Part shown: piece by piece, positions 17,023 through 26,261 of the stretch
Layout: each line of letters begins with the position of its first letter
How positions within the stretch are numbered: position 1 is the first letter of the stretch
NCBI RefSeq assembly: GCF_024721175.1
Contig: NZ_CP099400.1
Span: 338,073 to 402,072 of the forward strand
Reading direction: 5' to 3'
DNA length: 64,000 nucleotides
DNA from: Rhizobium sp. Pop5
GTDB lineage: Bacteria > Pseudomonadota > Alphaproteobacteria > Rhizobiales > Rhizobiaceae
Notes under the pieces: model-generated
Databases searched by the model: none
What the model saw: only the letters and a program-made list of their open reading frames with translations
Told to the model about the DNA's origin: nothing
Translations under genes and position numbers: made by a program

Positions 17023-17166
17023 TCGAAGGTCTGGAGAAAGGCTCGCGTGTCCGGGCGAGCCGCTCGGAGTTGCACCGGGCTATGGTTGCCCGAGAGGCTT
17101 CCCTGCCTCGCACTCCGGCAGTCGCACAGTTGTCGAGGTCTAATTGAGGTTCATAAAGGAGGCACC

Positions 17167-17940
17167 ATGATGCAGAGGAATGCGCCGGACTTCAGCCTTG
17201 AGGGCAAAGTGACTCTGGTAACAGGAGCGAGCCGTGGCATCGGGCGAGCTTGCGCGCTTGCCTGTGCTGCGGCAGGCTCCGATATTGTCTTGGGAGTCCG
17301 CAATATCGCAGCGTCGGCGGATCTGATCGCCGAACTCGAGGGCGCGGGACGAAAAGTCCTCGCTGTTGAACTGGACATTCCCAATAAAGCCCAAATCGCA
17401 CAAGCCGTCGACACAGCGTTGACGACATTTGGCCGGATCGACGTCCTCGTCAACAACGTCGGCGTGGCCCCAGGCAATCTCGCGGAACTCGTCGAGGAGA
17501 AGGACCTTGATGAGATCCTGGATGTCAACATCAAGGGCACCTTCTTGATGACGCAGGCAGTCGGGCGTCACATGATCAAGCGCAATGGCGGCCGGATCAT
17601 CAGCATCAGCTCACAGGCCGGCACCGTGGCCCTGCGCGGCGAGGCAATCTATTGCATGAGCAAGGCGGCAATCAATCACCTGACGCGCTGCCTTGCAGCC
17701 GAATGGGCGCCCTATAATGTCACCGTAAACACCGTATCGCCGACTTTCATCCACACGGATGGTACAGCCCCCTTTCTATCCGACGCCGCCAATCGCAAAG
17801 CGACGCTCGATCACATTCCCCTCGGCCGGATCGGTGAAACCGATGATGTGGTGGGCGCCGTCGTCTTCCTGGCATCGCCGGCTGCCAGCCTGATCACCGG
17901 CACGAACCTGCTGGTGGACGGTGGATGGTCCGTCGCCTGA
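17167..17940 (+). CDS. Short-chain dehydrogenase/reductase
   Basis: A 257-aa classical SDR. Visible are the nucleotide motif TGASRGIG near residue 20, NNVG near 95, catalytic Ser in SISSQAG, and the Tyr-x3-Lys pair in YCMSK. Length and motifs fit FabG-like oxidoreductases, probably NADP or NAD dependent; the substrate is not evident. The start has a near-perfect ribosome site (AAAGGAGG) seven bases upstream. It converges with the LysR gene at 17994. Confidence 0.88.
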   Translation: MMQRNAPDFSLEGKVTLVTGASRGIGRACALACAAAGSDIVLGVRNIAASADLIAELEGAGRKVLAVELDIPNKAQIAQAVDTALTTFGRIDVLVNNVGVAPGNLAELVEEKDLDEILDVNIKGTFLMTQAVGRHMIKRNGGRIISISSQAGTVALRGEAIYCMSKAAINHLTRCLAAEWAPYNVTVNTVSPTFIHTDGTAPFLSDAANRKATLDHIPLGRIGETDDVVGAVVFLASPAASLITGTNLLVDGGWSVA

Positions 17941-17993
17941 GATCGAGGCCAGATCATCGGTAAGGGCGATCCGATGCGACGTGCCTGGCGGCG

Positions 17994-18878
17994 TCAACCA
18001 AACCGTTCTATCAGGTAGTCGATCACCGTTCGCAGCATCGCGGTCGGCCGCCGGTTCGGCGGGTAGATGAGGAACATCGGAACGGGCCGGTAGGACCATT
18101 CGGGCAGCACCTGTTCAAGCCGTCCTTCGGCGATATCGGCGGCAAGCAGCAGTTCCGGCTGAAGCACGATTCCCGCGCCGCTGAGGGCTGCCATGCGCAG
18201 CGCCGCTCCCTGGTTGGTCGAGAATTTTCCGGAAATCGATACCTCGCGCATTTCGCCCTCCGGCCCGACCAGGTGCCAGCGGTCCCGCAGACGCCAATAG
18301 GAGTGGCCGAGGCAGAGATGATTGGTCAGGGCCTCAGGCGAGGCCGGTCGGCCATGGCGGGCAAGATAGTCCGGCGAGGCGGCAAGAATCCGCCGATAGG
18401 GTGTGAGCGGGCGGGCGACCAGGCTGCTGTCCGAGAGCGGGCCGATGTGAATACCGAGCTCGAAACCCTCGCCGACGAGGTCATGGACGTTGTTGTCGAG
18501 CGATAGCTCGATGCTGACGTCGGGATGGGTGTTCTGGTAGTCGATCAGCGCTGGCACCAGAACTTGCGTGCCGAAGCTGACCGGCGCCACCAATCGAAGC
18601 CGGCCGCGGGGCGCTGACCGCAGCTCGTTTGCTGAAGCCTCGGCCAGCGCCACTTCGGAAAGTGCGCGCTTGCAGCGCTCGTAATAGAGCTGGCCCACCT
18701 CTGTCAGTTGATGGCGTCGCGTGGTGCGATGGATCAGTTTTGCCCCGAGCCGGCTCTCGATCGTCTTGATGTGCTTGGCAACCATGGCCGGCGACACCTG
18801 CGCGATCTCCGCGGCCGCCGCGAAACTGCCATTGTCGATGACCCTGACGAACATCGCCATGCCGGCCAGCTTATCCAC
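17994..18878 (-). CDS. LysR-family transcriptional regulator
   Basis: A 294-aa LTTR. The N-terminal winged HTH is clear (GSFAAAAEIAQVSPAMVAKH, IESRLGAKLIHRTTR), followed by a two-lobed substrate-binding domain. The start codon is GTG with AGGTAGG upstream; an ATG six codons later is possible. It is divergent from the tautomerase gene, with which it shares a 126-bp promoter region containing a TTGGT...ACCAA repeat. It is likely autoregulated and controls the tautomerase and perhaps the nearby SDR. Confidence 0.88.
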   Translation of the reverse strand: MDKLAGMAMFVRVIDNGSFAAAAEIAQVSPAMVAKHIKTIESRLGAKLIHRTTRRHQLTEVGQLYYERCKRALSEVALAEASANELRSAPRGRLRLVAPVSFGTQVLVPALIDYQNTHPDVSIELSLDNNVHDLVGEGFELGIHIGPLSDSSLVARPLTPYRRILAASPDYLARHGRPASPEALTNHLCLGHSYWRLRDRWHLVGPEGEMREVSISGKFSTNQGAALRMAALSGAGIVLQPELLLAADIAEGRLEQVLPEWSYRPVPMFLIYPPNRRPTAMLRTVIDYLIERFG

Positions 18879-18891
18879 GATTGCCTACCTA

Positions 18892-18914
18892 TTGGTTTCG
18901 AATGACGATACCAA
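18892..18914. promoter_or_regulatory. Candidate LysR operator
   Basis: TTGGT and ACCAA form an inverted repeat with a 13-base spacer, just upstream of the LysR start and about 90 bp before the tautomerase start. LTTR sites usually show dyad symmetry in such divergent regions. Arms this short could arise by chance. Confidence 0.35.
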
Positions 18915-19004
18915 CAGCTTATTTATCAACCAAGAGATTTACAACACAGTCATTATGCCCGGCGCCAAGACGACGGACATCACCAAATTGAACCAGGAGT
19001 AAAC

Positions 19005-19190
19005 ATGCCCATTCTTCACCTGCAGATGCATCCCGGCCGCACCTACGATCAGAAACGCGCCTTCGTGCGCGAAGCGACCAAGGCCGCCGTGGAAACTCTG
19101 GCGTGCCCGCCCGAGTCGGTGGAAATTCTGATAACGGAGATCAACAAGGATTCCTGGGCGGTCGGCGGCAAGCTGAAGTCCGAGGCCTGA
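19005..19190 (+). CDS. 4-oxalocrotonate tautomerase-like enzyme
   Basis: A 61-aa tautomerase-superfamily protein. After Met removal the N-terminal Pro (MPILHLQMHPGR) is the catalytic base, and the length is exactly that of 4-OT subunits, which form hexamers. Such enzymes move double bonds in 2-hydroxymuconate-like acids. It has an AGGAG ribosome site and is divergent from a LysR regulator. The natural substrate is unknown. Confidence 0.85.
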   Translation: MPILHLQMHPGRTYDQKRAFVREATKAAVETLACPPESVEILITEINKDSWAVGGKLKSEA

Positions 19191-19504
19191 GAGACGACCG
19201 GCGGCATCCAAGGCTCGATATGCGGGAGAGGCCTCCGCATGGTCTGGGCAGGGAGCCGGCACTCGGCTTCCGTGCCGACCGGGGGCGGGCGACCGTTGAC
19301 CTTGCTGGCTGCCGCATCTTCACCGCCCGCGAGCCTGCAGGCGGCCCACTTCGCCGGGGAATTTGCCTTTGGTGCACCTGACCGGAGTTCGGCGCTAAGC
19401 GGGCCTATCGTTGCCGGAGGATAAGGCTGCTTTCCGCCCCATACCGGTCGTTCGCTCTGGATTGCCTGTCCACAAACGGTCGCAGATGGCCCTGGAAATA
19501 AGCC
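19191..19504. other. Intergenic stretch without recognised gene
   Basis: About 310 bp between the tautomerase and DUF982 genes. Open frames exist on both strands, but none shows a domain, a ribosome site or a codon pattern like its neighbours. Confidence 0.5.
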
Positions 19505-19816
19505 CTATCTTCGCATCGTCGGAGGAAGGTCCGGTCGTCGCTCTGCCATTCCTTGCGGGACGAGCGACAGAGTTGCGATACCCGCCTCATCGGCCGCGCG
19601 CAAAAGTGCTTCCCGGAATTGTTCCGGGCCAATTTTCCCGCTCAATGCGTCGACGCAGGCTTTGACGGCGGCCACATATTCCTCGCCGTCATCGCAAGGC
19701 CAGTCGTTCATCAGGAGACGCGCCGCGTCGCCCAGTGTCCACACAATCTTGCGAGGAGCACGACCTCGCAAAGCAAACCCGACAGGCGTGAATGCTGATG
19801 ATGTATTCCAGCACAT
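19505..19816 (-). CDS. DUF982 protein
   Basis: A 103-aa protein with the DUF982 pattern seen in many small rhizobial proteins: VWTLGDAARLLMNDWPCDDGEEY followed about 10 residues on by ACVDALSG and EQFREALLRAADEAGI. Family function is unknown; many rhizobia carry dozens of copies, often on plasmids. The ATG at 19816 follows a G-rich stretch. It appears to be monocistronic. Confidence 0.75.
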   Translation of the reverse strand: MCWNTSSAFTPVGFALRGRAPRKIVWTLGDAARLLMNDWPCDDGEEYVAAVKACVDALSGKIGPEQFREALLRAADEAGIATLSLVPQGMAERRPDLPPTMRR

Positions 19817-20080
19817 TATCCCCGACCCCTCAACGCACGGATACTGCAGTCCCCACGTTCAATGTACGCGCGTATTTAGAAATTTGGAATTGAAATTTTT
19901 GGATGGGCGCTGCTTAAGCGGGAGGATTCCGAAATGAACGAAAAGGGGTGCTCCGCACCTTGTCAGAGCGCCCTGCGCTGCAGCGTCAAGCCTTGCGCCG
20001 ACGGACCTGTTCCGCCTTTCGCCAACCACCGCAGGGCCCTCAGCCGCGCGCGCTTCCCTTTCCGGTCCAGCCCCTTCGCC

Positions 20081-22486
20081 TCACCTCAACTCAGCGGTAA
20101 CGCGGAAAATGCCGCCGGCCGACGCGTCGGAGCAGACGACGAAGGTCGAGCCTTCCTGCGCCATGAAGGCGACATTGCCGCCGGCCTCGCAGGGGGTTGC
20201 GCTCCATTGCAGGATGATATCGCCGTTATCGGGCAGCTTTTCCGCAGGGATCTTCACGGCACTTGCCATCCACTCCGTCGCCGACGGCAGGTGGACAGGG
20301 GCGTTCAGTTGCTTTGACAGCCAGGCGGTATAGTTCTGCGCCACGGCAAGCGGCACGTCGTCGGCCGGCTGCTGCGGATTGTCGGCATAGGCCTGTGCTG
20401 CGGCGGGGTCGGAATTGGCGGTGTAATATTCCGCCATCTCGGCGCGGGTGACGGCCTTCGTCTGCATACAGAAGGACTTGTCGATCTTCACGGCACCGTT
20501 CGCGACGCCGAGCATGCCGCCGAGCTCCTTCATCGAGGAGGTCATCAACCGGACATTCTCCAGCGAATAGCTTCCCGCCGGAACGGTCTCGAAGGCGAGA
20601 GTCTGCGAAACCGGGCAGAAGCCGCGTGCCGACAGCGCTTCGAGATCGGCAAGGATCGGCTGGTAGCCGACGATCGCAAGTTTGTAGGCCTCCGCGGCGT
20701 AGCGGCCGTCGGCCTCGCTGAGCTTCGGCTGGATGGCCGCAAGCGTCGGATCGGCGGCACCGGCGCGGTTCGCGATCGAAGCATAGAGATCGGCGACCTT
20801 CTGCTTCAGCGCCGTCGCTCCGTCCTTCGCCGCCATGACATCGGCGATCAAGGCGTCGAAGAGCTTGGTCGCGTCGCCATAGCCTGTCATGGCCGCCGGT
20901 ATCTGCCATTGCTCGCCCTTGGTCTTGGCGTCCGCCATCAACCCCTTCGCCTTGGTGAAATCGGGACTGTCGCCGGCACCGACACGGTTGGCGGTGTCGC
21001 GCTTGGTCGCCGCGTCCTTTTCAGCCGCCGTGAGCGCGGTGAGCGCCTTGGCGAGATCATCAAAAGCGGCCTTCGCGCCATCGTAACCGTCGACCGCGCC
21101 GTGCATCTGTTGGGCGGCGGCGCTGTCGGCGGCAGCTTTCATCTTCGTGTCCGCTTCAGCAAAGGCGGGAGCCTTGTCGCCGCCTGCGGCGGAGGCGGCG
21201 GCTTTCGCCTTCTCGGCATTTTCTTTCGAAATGGCGATCAGCGCCTTGCCGAGGCTGATGGCGGCCTTCTGGTAACCTGGAAGAGCTTTTTTATAGTCTT
21301 CGTCCTTGAGCAGGGCATTGGCCTCGGTCAGCGCCGAGGCACCGGTATCATAGGAAAGCTTTGCCTCGTCACTGGCCGGGCGTTCCGGCGCCCTGGCGGC
21401 GATCGCCTTTTCCTTGCGGCTTTCGGCCTCTTTCTTCCACGTGCCGACATCGGCGACGAGTTTCGGATCGGGCGCCAGCAGTTTCGGAATGGTAACGACA
21501 CCGACCCCGATGCAGATCAGGATCAGCCCGCCGATCATCACGAACTTGGCAGGCGTCCACTTTCTCGGTTTCGGCGCTTCCGGCTGCTGCGGCATGCCGC
21601 CGCGCGGATCCCACGTCATCGGCTGGATGCCCGTCGTCACGCGGGAATATTCGCCGAGCGCATCGGCGCCCATGCGCGGGCGTTGCGCTGGGTCGCGGCT
21701 CAGCATTCTTTCAATCAGGCTTGCGAGCCCCTCGGGAAAGCCGGGGATCAGCACGTCGAGGCGCGGGAAGATATTGGAAGGGTCGAGATGGATGTTCTTC
21801 CAGCTCTGCTCGCGCTGGTGTTCGTCCTCCCAGACCATGACGCTATCGAAAACGCTGGCATAGGTCTGGCGCGGCAGGAAGAGCTTGTAGGCGATCATGC
21901 CCATCGCATAGATGTCGAGGGCTGATGAGGCGGAGAAGGTGCCGCTCGCGTAAATCTCCGGCGCGCCGAATTCCGGCGCATAGGGCGGGATGATGTGCTC
22001 GCCGATCTTCGAGATCAGATGCAGGTTGCCGATCCTGACCGAGAGGCCGGAATAATCCTCCGAGACGTAGATGCACTGGTCCGTCAGCGCATTGTGGGCG
22101 TAACCGGCACCATGCAGCGTCGCCAGCCCTTCGAGAATGTGGCGGCCGATTTCGACGGCGCGTTCGTAGGCCACCATCTCCGTTTCGTCGAGATATTGAT
22201 GCAGCGTCTTCGACGGCCGCTTTTCGACGATGTAGAAATTGTCATCTTCCGGCGACGGCGGGATGAGATCCTCGATTTCGACGAACCGCCGGGCCGTGAG
22301 CGACTTGGCTTCGTTGATCGATGTCCAGACGCGCTCGAAACGGGCTTTGTCCAGCTTCAGCGCCACATCCGGCGCGACGATGAAGACCGAACGGTCCATC
22401 CGCTTGTCCTCAGCGGGATAGACGATGAACTCGTTCTCGTAGATCGGCTCGCCGATCGTGTAGCGGGCGATCAGATCACTTCTCAT
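20081..22486 (-). CDS. Membrane pseudokinase with periplasmic FGE/SUMF-like domain
   Basis: An 801-aa protein, last gene of the protease operon. Residues ~1-280 have a Ser/Thr kinase fold with GAPEIY and DIYAMGMIAYKL (the APE and DxWxxG motifs). However, the glycine loop is absent, the HRD...N motif reads HNALTDQC, and DFG is replaced by IGNL, so it should be catalytically dead. One membrane helix follows at ~315-340 (FVMIGGLILICIGVGVV). An Ala/Lys-rich, coiled-coil or TPR-like periplasmic stretch comes next, then from about 630 an FGE/sulfatase-modifying-like domain (VPAGSYSL, AVTRAEMAEYY, LPSATEWM). It could transmit a signal between periplasm and cytosol. It has an AGGGGGA ribosome site. 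Confidence 0.8.
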   Translation of the reverse strand: MRSDLIARYTIGEPIYENEFIVYPAEDKRMDRSVFIVAPDVALKLDKARFERVWTSINEAKSLTARRFVEIEDLIPPSPEDDNFYIVEKRPSKTLHQYLDETEMVAYERAVEIGRHILEGLATLHGAGYAHNALTDQCIYVSEDYSGLSVRIGNLHLISKIGEHIIPPYAPEFGAPEIYASGTFSASSALDIYAMGMIAYKLFLPRQTYASVFDSVMVWEDEHQREQSWKNIHLDPSNIFPRLDVLIPGFPEGLASLIERMLSRDPAQRPRMGADALGEYSRVTTGIQPMTWDPRGGMPQQPEAPKPRKWTPAKFVMIGGLILICIGVGVVTIPKLLAPDPKLVADVGTWKKEAESRKEKAIAARAPERPASDEAKLSYDTGASALTEANALLKDEDYKKALPGYQKAAISLGKALIAISKENAEKAKAAASAAGGDKAPAFAEADTKMKAAADSAAAQQMHGAVDGYDGAKAAFDDLAKALTALTAAEKDAATKRDTANRVGAGDSPDFTKAKGLMADAKTKGEQWQIPAAMTGYGDATKLFDALIADVMAAKDGATALKQKVADLYASIANRAGAADPTLAAIQPKLSEADGRYAAEAYKLAIVGYQPILADLEALSARGFCPVSQTLAFETVPAGSYSLENVRLMTSSMKELGGMLGVANGAVKIDKSFCMQTKAVTRAEMAEYYTANSDPAAAQAYADNPQQPADDVPLAVAQNYTAWLSKQLNAPVHLPSATEWMASAVKIPAEKLPDNGDIILQWSATPCEAGGNVAFMAQEGSTFVVCSDASAGGIFRVTAELR

Positions 22487-22528
22487 GCACTTGTCCCCCT
22501 GCCATCATTATGTCAATGAAACCGAATT

Positions 22529-23710
22529 CTATTCGCCGGCCAGAAGCGGATCTCCGATCAGGCCCGCGGCCAGGAGCAGGCCGGTCTTGGTATCCCGGAG
22601 CGCAAAGGCGAAACGTGCATCGGCTGTGACGCGGACGAGTTTCGGATCGATGCTTCGCTCGGTGATAGCAGTTGTTGCCGCTGCCGCTTCCGTGCCGTTT
22701 TCGTCGACCTTGATCATCGTCTTCTGCAGGACGCGCGACAAGCTGATGTTTTCCTTGGTAAACCCTGGAAAAGCCGCATCCTTGGCCTTTTCAGGCGCCA
22801 CTCCCATCGCACTGAGTATCGGCATCAAATCACGCCCGTCGTTCAGCGAAAAGCGGGGAAGGAAAATTTCGCCTGCAGCGGGTTCGAATTTTTCGCCCTG
22901 AAGCCAGGAGGCAAGCGCCTTCAGGTCGGACCCGCCGACGCCTTTGCCCGATCGCGCTGCGATCACCACCATGCGATAGGCTTCGCCGGTATAGGCGAGA
23001 TCGACGGCGGCGAAATTGTCATCAAAGCGGAATTTCTGTCCATCGCTGGCAAGATGCATCATCGGCACGGAGACTGTGGAGCCGTCCGGCCGCCGGAAGG
23101 GTGTTGCCGGGCTTTCCTTATCGAAGGAGGTCTTCCATCGAGCCTTGAAGGAGAGCGCGCCGAGGCTGACGAAGCCGCCGCCGGGCGGTGTATCGAGAAT
23201 TGCCGGAATAGCACCTCTTGTGGCGTCCTTGACCCAGCCATTGATGCGCTCGACCGATTTCGGCCCGTCGAGATCCTCGACCGAGGGCGTGATGCGATGG
23301 CCGGCGAGCATGGAGAGGGCATCGGGGACGAGCGCCAGCTTATCGTCGAAGACGATCGCCGCTCCCGCTGCCAGCGGCGCATCGGTTGCTGCGGGCTTCT
23401 CAGGCGTCATCTCGTCGAGCACCTTCTCCGGCCCTTTCACAGCGCCGGCAAAGCCGAGGCTCTTGGCGATTGCCGCCTTGCCTTCGTTTGACGCGCCGAG
23501 GCTCGCCAGACCGAGAGCGGCGGCGAGGCTCGCCGGCGACACCATGACGTTTGCTGCTCCCTCTTTCGCCAGCGTGCGGTCGATGAGGTCGATTGCAAGC
23601 CCCGCCTGCGCGGCAAGGATCGCCTTGCTGTCGATCGCATCGCCGGCACGGGCCGGGACAATTCCCATCAGGGAAACGGCAAGGCCTGCCAGCAGAATGG
23701 ATTTCGACAT
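22529..23710 (-). CDS. Secreted serpin (serine protease inhibitor)
   Basis: A 393-aa serpin with a signal peptide (residues 1-22, ending PARA). Family signatures include NVMVSPASLAAALGLASLGA, INGWVKDATRGAI, and a breach region FALRDTKTGLLLAAG. The hinge DENGTEAAAATT (336-347) has the small residues needed for loop insertion, so it should be inhibitory. The reactive loop continues ITERSIDPK. Aligned on the S-[IL]-x-P pattern the scissile bond is Arg352-Ser353, as in antithrombin. Strict loop-length counting would place P1 one residue later at Ser353. It lies directly downstream (13 bp) of a gene for a trypsin-like protease, its likely target. It has an AGAGGAG ribosome site. Confidence 0.92.
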   Translation of the reverse strand: MSKSILLAGLAVSLMGIVPARAGDAIDSKAILAAQAGLAIDLIDRTLAKEGAANVMVSPASLAAALGLASLGASNEGKAAIAKSLGFAGAVKGPEKVLDEMTPEKPAATDAPLAAGAAIVFDDKLALVPDALSMLAGHRITPSVEDLDGPKSVERINGWVKDATRGAIPAILDTPPGGGFVSLGALSFKARWKTSFDKESPATPFRRPDGSTVSVPMMHLASDGQKFRFDDNFAAVDLAYTGEAYRMVVIAARSGKGVGGSDLKALASWLQGEKFEPAAGEIFLPRFSLNDGRDLMPILSAMGVAPEKAKDAAFPGFTKENISLSRVLQKTMIKVDENGTEAAAATTAITERSIDPKLVRVTADARFAFALRDTKTGLLLAAGLIGDPLLAGE

Positions 23711-23723
23711 GGTTCGCTCCTCT

Positions 23724-26261
23724 TTAGCGGATGCGATAGAATTTGGAATCGAAGGACCACTTGCCCTGGGCGCCGGTCTCGTCGTCGCCGACGATCCTCA
23801 GGCTTCGGGCTAGGTCATAGACATAGTTGAAGGCAGCGCGCTGGCCGACGAGCGGTGTCGGCACATCAGGCAGGTCGAGCACCTCGATCGGCTTGTCGCT
23901 GAGGATGGCGACGACCATGCCGACGCCGGCCGGCCCCTCCACCTGATATTCGAAGCCGATATAAGGATTGCGTGCGTCCGGCACGACCACGGGCCTAGCC
24001 GGATCAAGCCGGTTGTCGCCGCCCTTGGCATTCGGCTTCAGGCCCATCGAGCGCTTGTTCGGGTAAAGCTGCGTCAGCTTGCCCGAGGCGTCGATATCGA
24101 CCAGGATCAGATAGCCGGCCTTCTTGGTGGAGACGCGCATCGCCACTTTGTCGCCGATGCTGACCGAGGTGCCGGGCAGCACGTCGACGGCAACGCCCGC
24201 TTCATTGTCGGTCTTCAGCGTATTTTCGACGGCGGCGACCGGGGTCTTCGCCTCCTCACCCGTGACGACATCGCGTCCGAGCGCGTCCGGCAGGCCGTAG
24301 AATTGCGGTACCGGCGTGAAGCGGCAGTCCTCGGCATGCGCCCGGCAATATTCGCCCGATTTGCGCCTGACGTAGTCGAGCAAAGCTGCGTTGCTGACAT
24401 TCGGCTTGTCGGCAGCGCGCGCCACCCCTTCCTGCACCCCCTCGATGAAGCGGCGGGTGAAGACGCCGAGCGGCGGCTTGGCTTCCTTGTCGACGAGCGC
24501 CCACTGCCCGGAATTGACGGCCGACCAGACCATTGCCGTCTCACCGCCGAATGAGAATTTCGCTTCCTTGCCGGAGCGGTTCGGCGGTTCCAGCGATGCC
24601 AATGCCGGGCCGAGGCAGCGCACCGTGCCGCCGGCCGGTGCCGCGACGGCGCTGCGGCTGCCGGGGCCGACATGACAGGCGTCGATCAGCAGCGTGACAT
24701 GGCGATCCTTGAGGCTGTTCAGTCGCGCGGCGATTTCGGTCTCGCGGATCTGGTTGGTGACGGTCACTTTGCCGCCGTCGCGCACCAGCTTCGCATCGGC
24801 CGCAACGAGCGTCGGGCTCGTCGTCGCCTCGGCGCCCATTTCTTCCGAACCCTGGCCGCTGAAATAGAGGAAGATGCGGCTGCCGGATTGTGATTGGCGC
24901 ACAAGCCAGTCATCGATTTCGGCCAGGATCGCTTCACGGCTCGCCTTGCGGTTCGTCAAAGTATGAATCTGTTCCGGGCGGTAGGAGAGCGTCTTGACGA
25001 GGAAGAGCTGCATCGCCTTCACATCGTCGGCCGAGCCCGTCAGCTTCGCCTCGCGCATTTCGTAGTCGTCGATGCCGATCAGAAGCGCGCGGTCGCCGGG
25101 AGAGCTTTCGACGGCGGGCGTCTCGACGGTTGGTGCCTGAACCTCGGGCTGATTGACGGTGGGTGCATCGGCGGCCGGCGTCTTATCCGGTGTGGTAGTG
25201 TTACCGGGCGGAGTGGTGATCGAAAGATTGGATTCCAGCTGACCGGCCGGCTGCTGTTTCTGCTTCGGCCCGACGGTAATGTCGCTTCCAAGAGGCTTGC
25301 GCTTGGTATCGATCGCTGCGACCTGGTCGCTCGCGGCCGGCCCCGACGTGTCGGGCGCATTCGGCACGTCGCCATCGGTCTTTGTGGCGATCCAGTCGCG
25401 GAAGGCGGCGACGCGGGTATAGACGCCATAATGCTCCGCCTCGGCGCAGCCGGCGCCCCAACTGACGATGCCCAGCTGGATCCAGCGCTTGTCGGGACGC
25501 TGGGCAACGAGCGGCCCGCCGCTATCGCCCTGGCAGGCGTCCTTGCCGCCCTCTGCATAACCGGCGCAGACATTGCGCTCATCGATCGGGTTCATGCGCA
25601 TCGAGCTCTCGCGATAGGCGGCGCGGCAGTCTTCCCGCGAGACGATCGGCAGCTCGACTTCCTGCAGCTCGGTCGGCAGGTATTTGTCATCCCAGCCGTG
25701 ATCGGCCTTGGTGTAACCCCAGCCGGTGACGACGGCGGTGTGGCCGGCGGCCTCCACCGCATCATCCGAGGCGGAGGCCAGGATTGCAGGCTTCGAGACA
25801 GCGGGTTCGGCGAGCTTGATGAGGGCGATGTCGTTGGCGAAGACCTTGCGATCGAAATCCTCATGGATGATCACGTCTTCTACCGCGAGGCCCGGTTTGT
25901 CGGGGCCGTCGACGGAGATCACCTTGTCGATCTTCGACTTTCCTTCGACGATCAAAAGATCTCGGGCGAAGAGGTCCTGCTTGCCGGAACGGCCGCTGGT
26001 GACGCAATGGGCGGCCGTCAATATCCAGCGCGGCGCGATCAGCGAGCCGCCGCAATGGCCGCCAAAGCGGCCGCGCTGTTCGGGATCGGGCGCCAGGATC
26101 TTCACCTGCCAGGGCCATTCACCCTTTTTCGCCGCCTGGCCGCCGATGACGCGCCCGCCATCCTCGCCGGCAAAATCCGTATCCTGCTGCGCAAGCACCG
26201 GAGAGGCCAGAAGCAGAAGGACGGCCGCAATGTTGAGGACCCTGCTGATTGGCGTGCTCAT
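23724..26261 (-). CDS. Secreted trypsin-caspase-DUF4384 fusion protein
   Basis: An 845-aa exported protein. A signal peptide (1-24) and a short propeptide end at Arg37-Val38 (R|VIGG), the classical zymogen cleavage site. The trypsin domain follows (38-295) with His85 (TAAHC), Asp144 (NDIAL), Ser247 (GDSGGP), Asp241 at the S1 base (trypsin specificity), and six Cys placed as in trypsin. A Pro/Thr-rich linker (~300-388) leads to a caspase-fold domain (~390-660) with Cys529 (LIDACH), but the catalytic His is Gln470 (FSGQGS). The C-terminus is a DUF4384 module (~680-800). The start overlaps the stop of the upstream caspase gene by four bases. The caspase half is probably a pseudo-enzyme or receptor, while the trypsin half looks fully active. 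Confidence 0.93.
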   Translation of the reverse strand: MSTPISRVLNIAAVLLLLASPVLAQQDTDFAGEDGGRVIGGQAAKKGEWPWQVKILAPDPEQRGRFGGHCGGSLIAPRWILTAAHCVTSGRSGKQDLFARDLLIVEGKSKIDKVISVDGPDKPGLAVEDVIIHEDFDRKVFANDIALIKLAEPAVSKPAILASASDDAVEAAGHTAVVTGWGYTKADHGWDDKYLPTELQEVELPIVSREDCRAAYRESSMRMNPIDERNVCAGYAEGGKDACQGDSGGPLVAQRPDKRWIQLGIVSWGAGCAEAEHYGVYTRVAAFRDWIATKTDGDVPNAPDTSGPAASDQVAAIDTKRKPLGSDITVGPKQKQQPAGQLESNLSITTPPGNTTTPDKTPAADAPTVNQPEVQAPTVETPAVESSPGDRALLIGIDDYEMREAKLTGSADDVKAMQLFLVKTLSYRPEQIHTLTNRKASREAILAEIDDWLVRQSQSGSRIFLYFSGQGSEEMGAEATTSPTLVAADAKLVRDGGKVTVTNQIRETEIAARLNSLKDRHVTLLIDACHVGPGSRSAVAAPAGGTVRCLGPALASLEPPNRSGKEAKFSFGGETAMVWSAVNSGQWALVDKEAKPPLGVFTRRFIEGVQEGVARAADKPNVSNAALLDYVRRKSGEYCRAHAEDCRFTPVPQFYGLPDALGRDVVTGEEAKTPVAAVENTLKTDNEAGVAVDVLPGTSVSIGDKVAMRVSTKKAGYLILVDIDASGKLTQLYPNKRSMGLKPNAKGGDNRLDPARPVVVPDARNPYIGFEYQVEGPAGVGMVVAILSDKPIEVLDLPDVPTPLVGQRAAFNYVYDLARSLRIVGDDETGAQGKWSFDSKFYRIR

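Noticed and set aside
20081..22486. Type VI secretion kinase
   Set aside because: FHA and kinase-like genes nearby recall T6SS control, but no tss genes are present and the kinase lacks catalytic residues.
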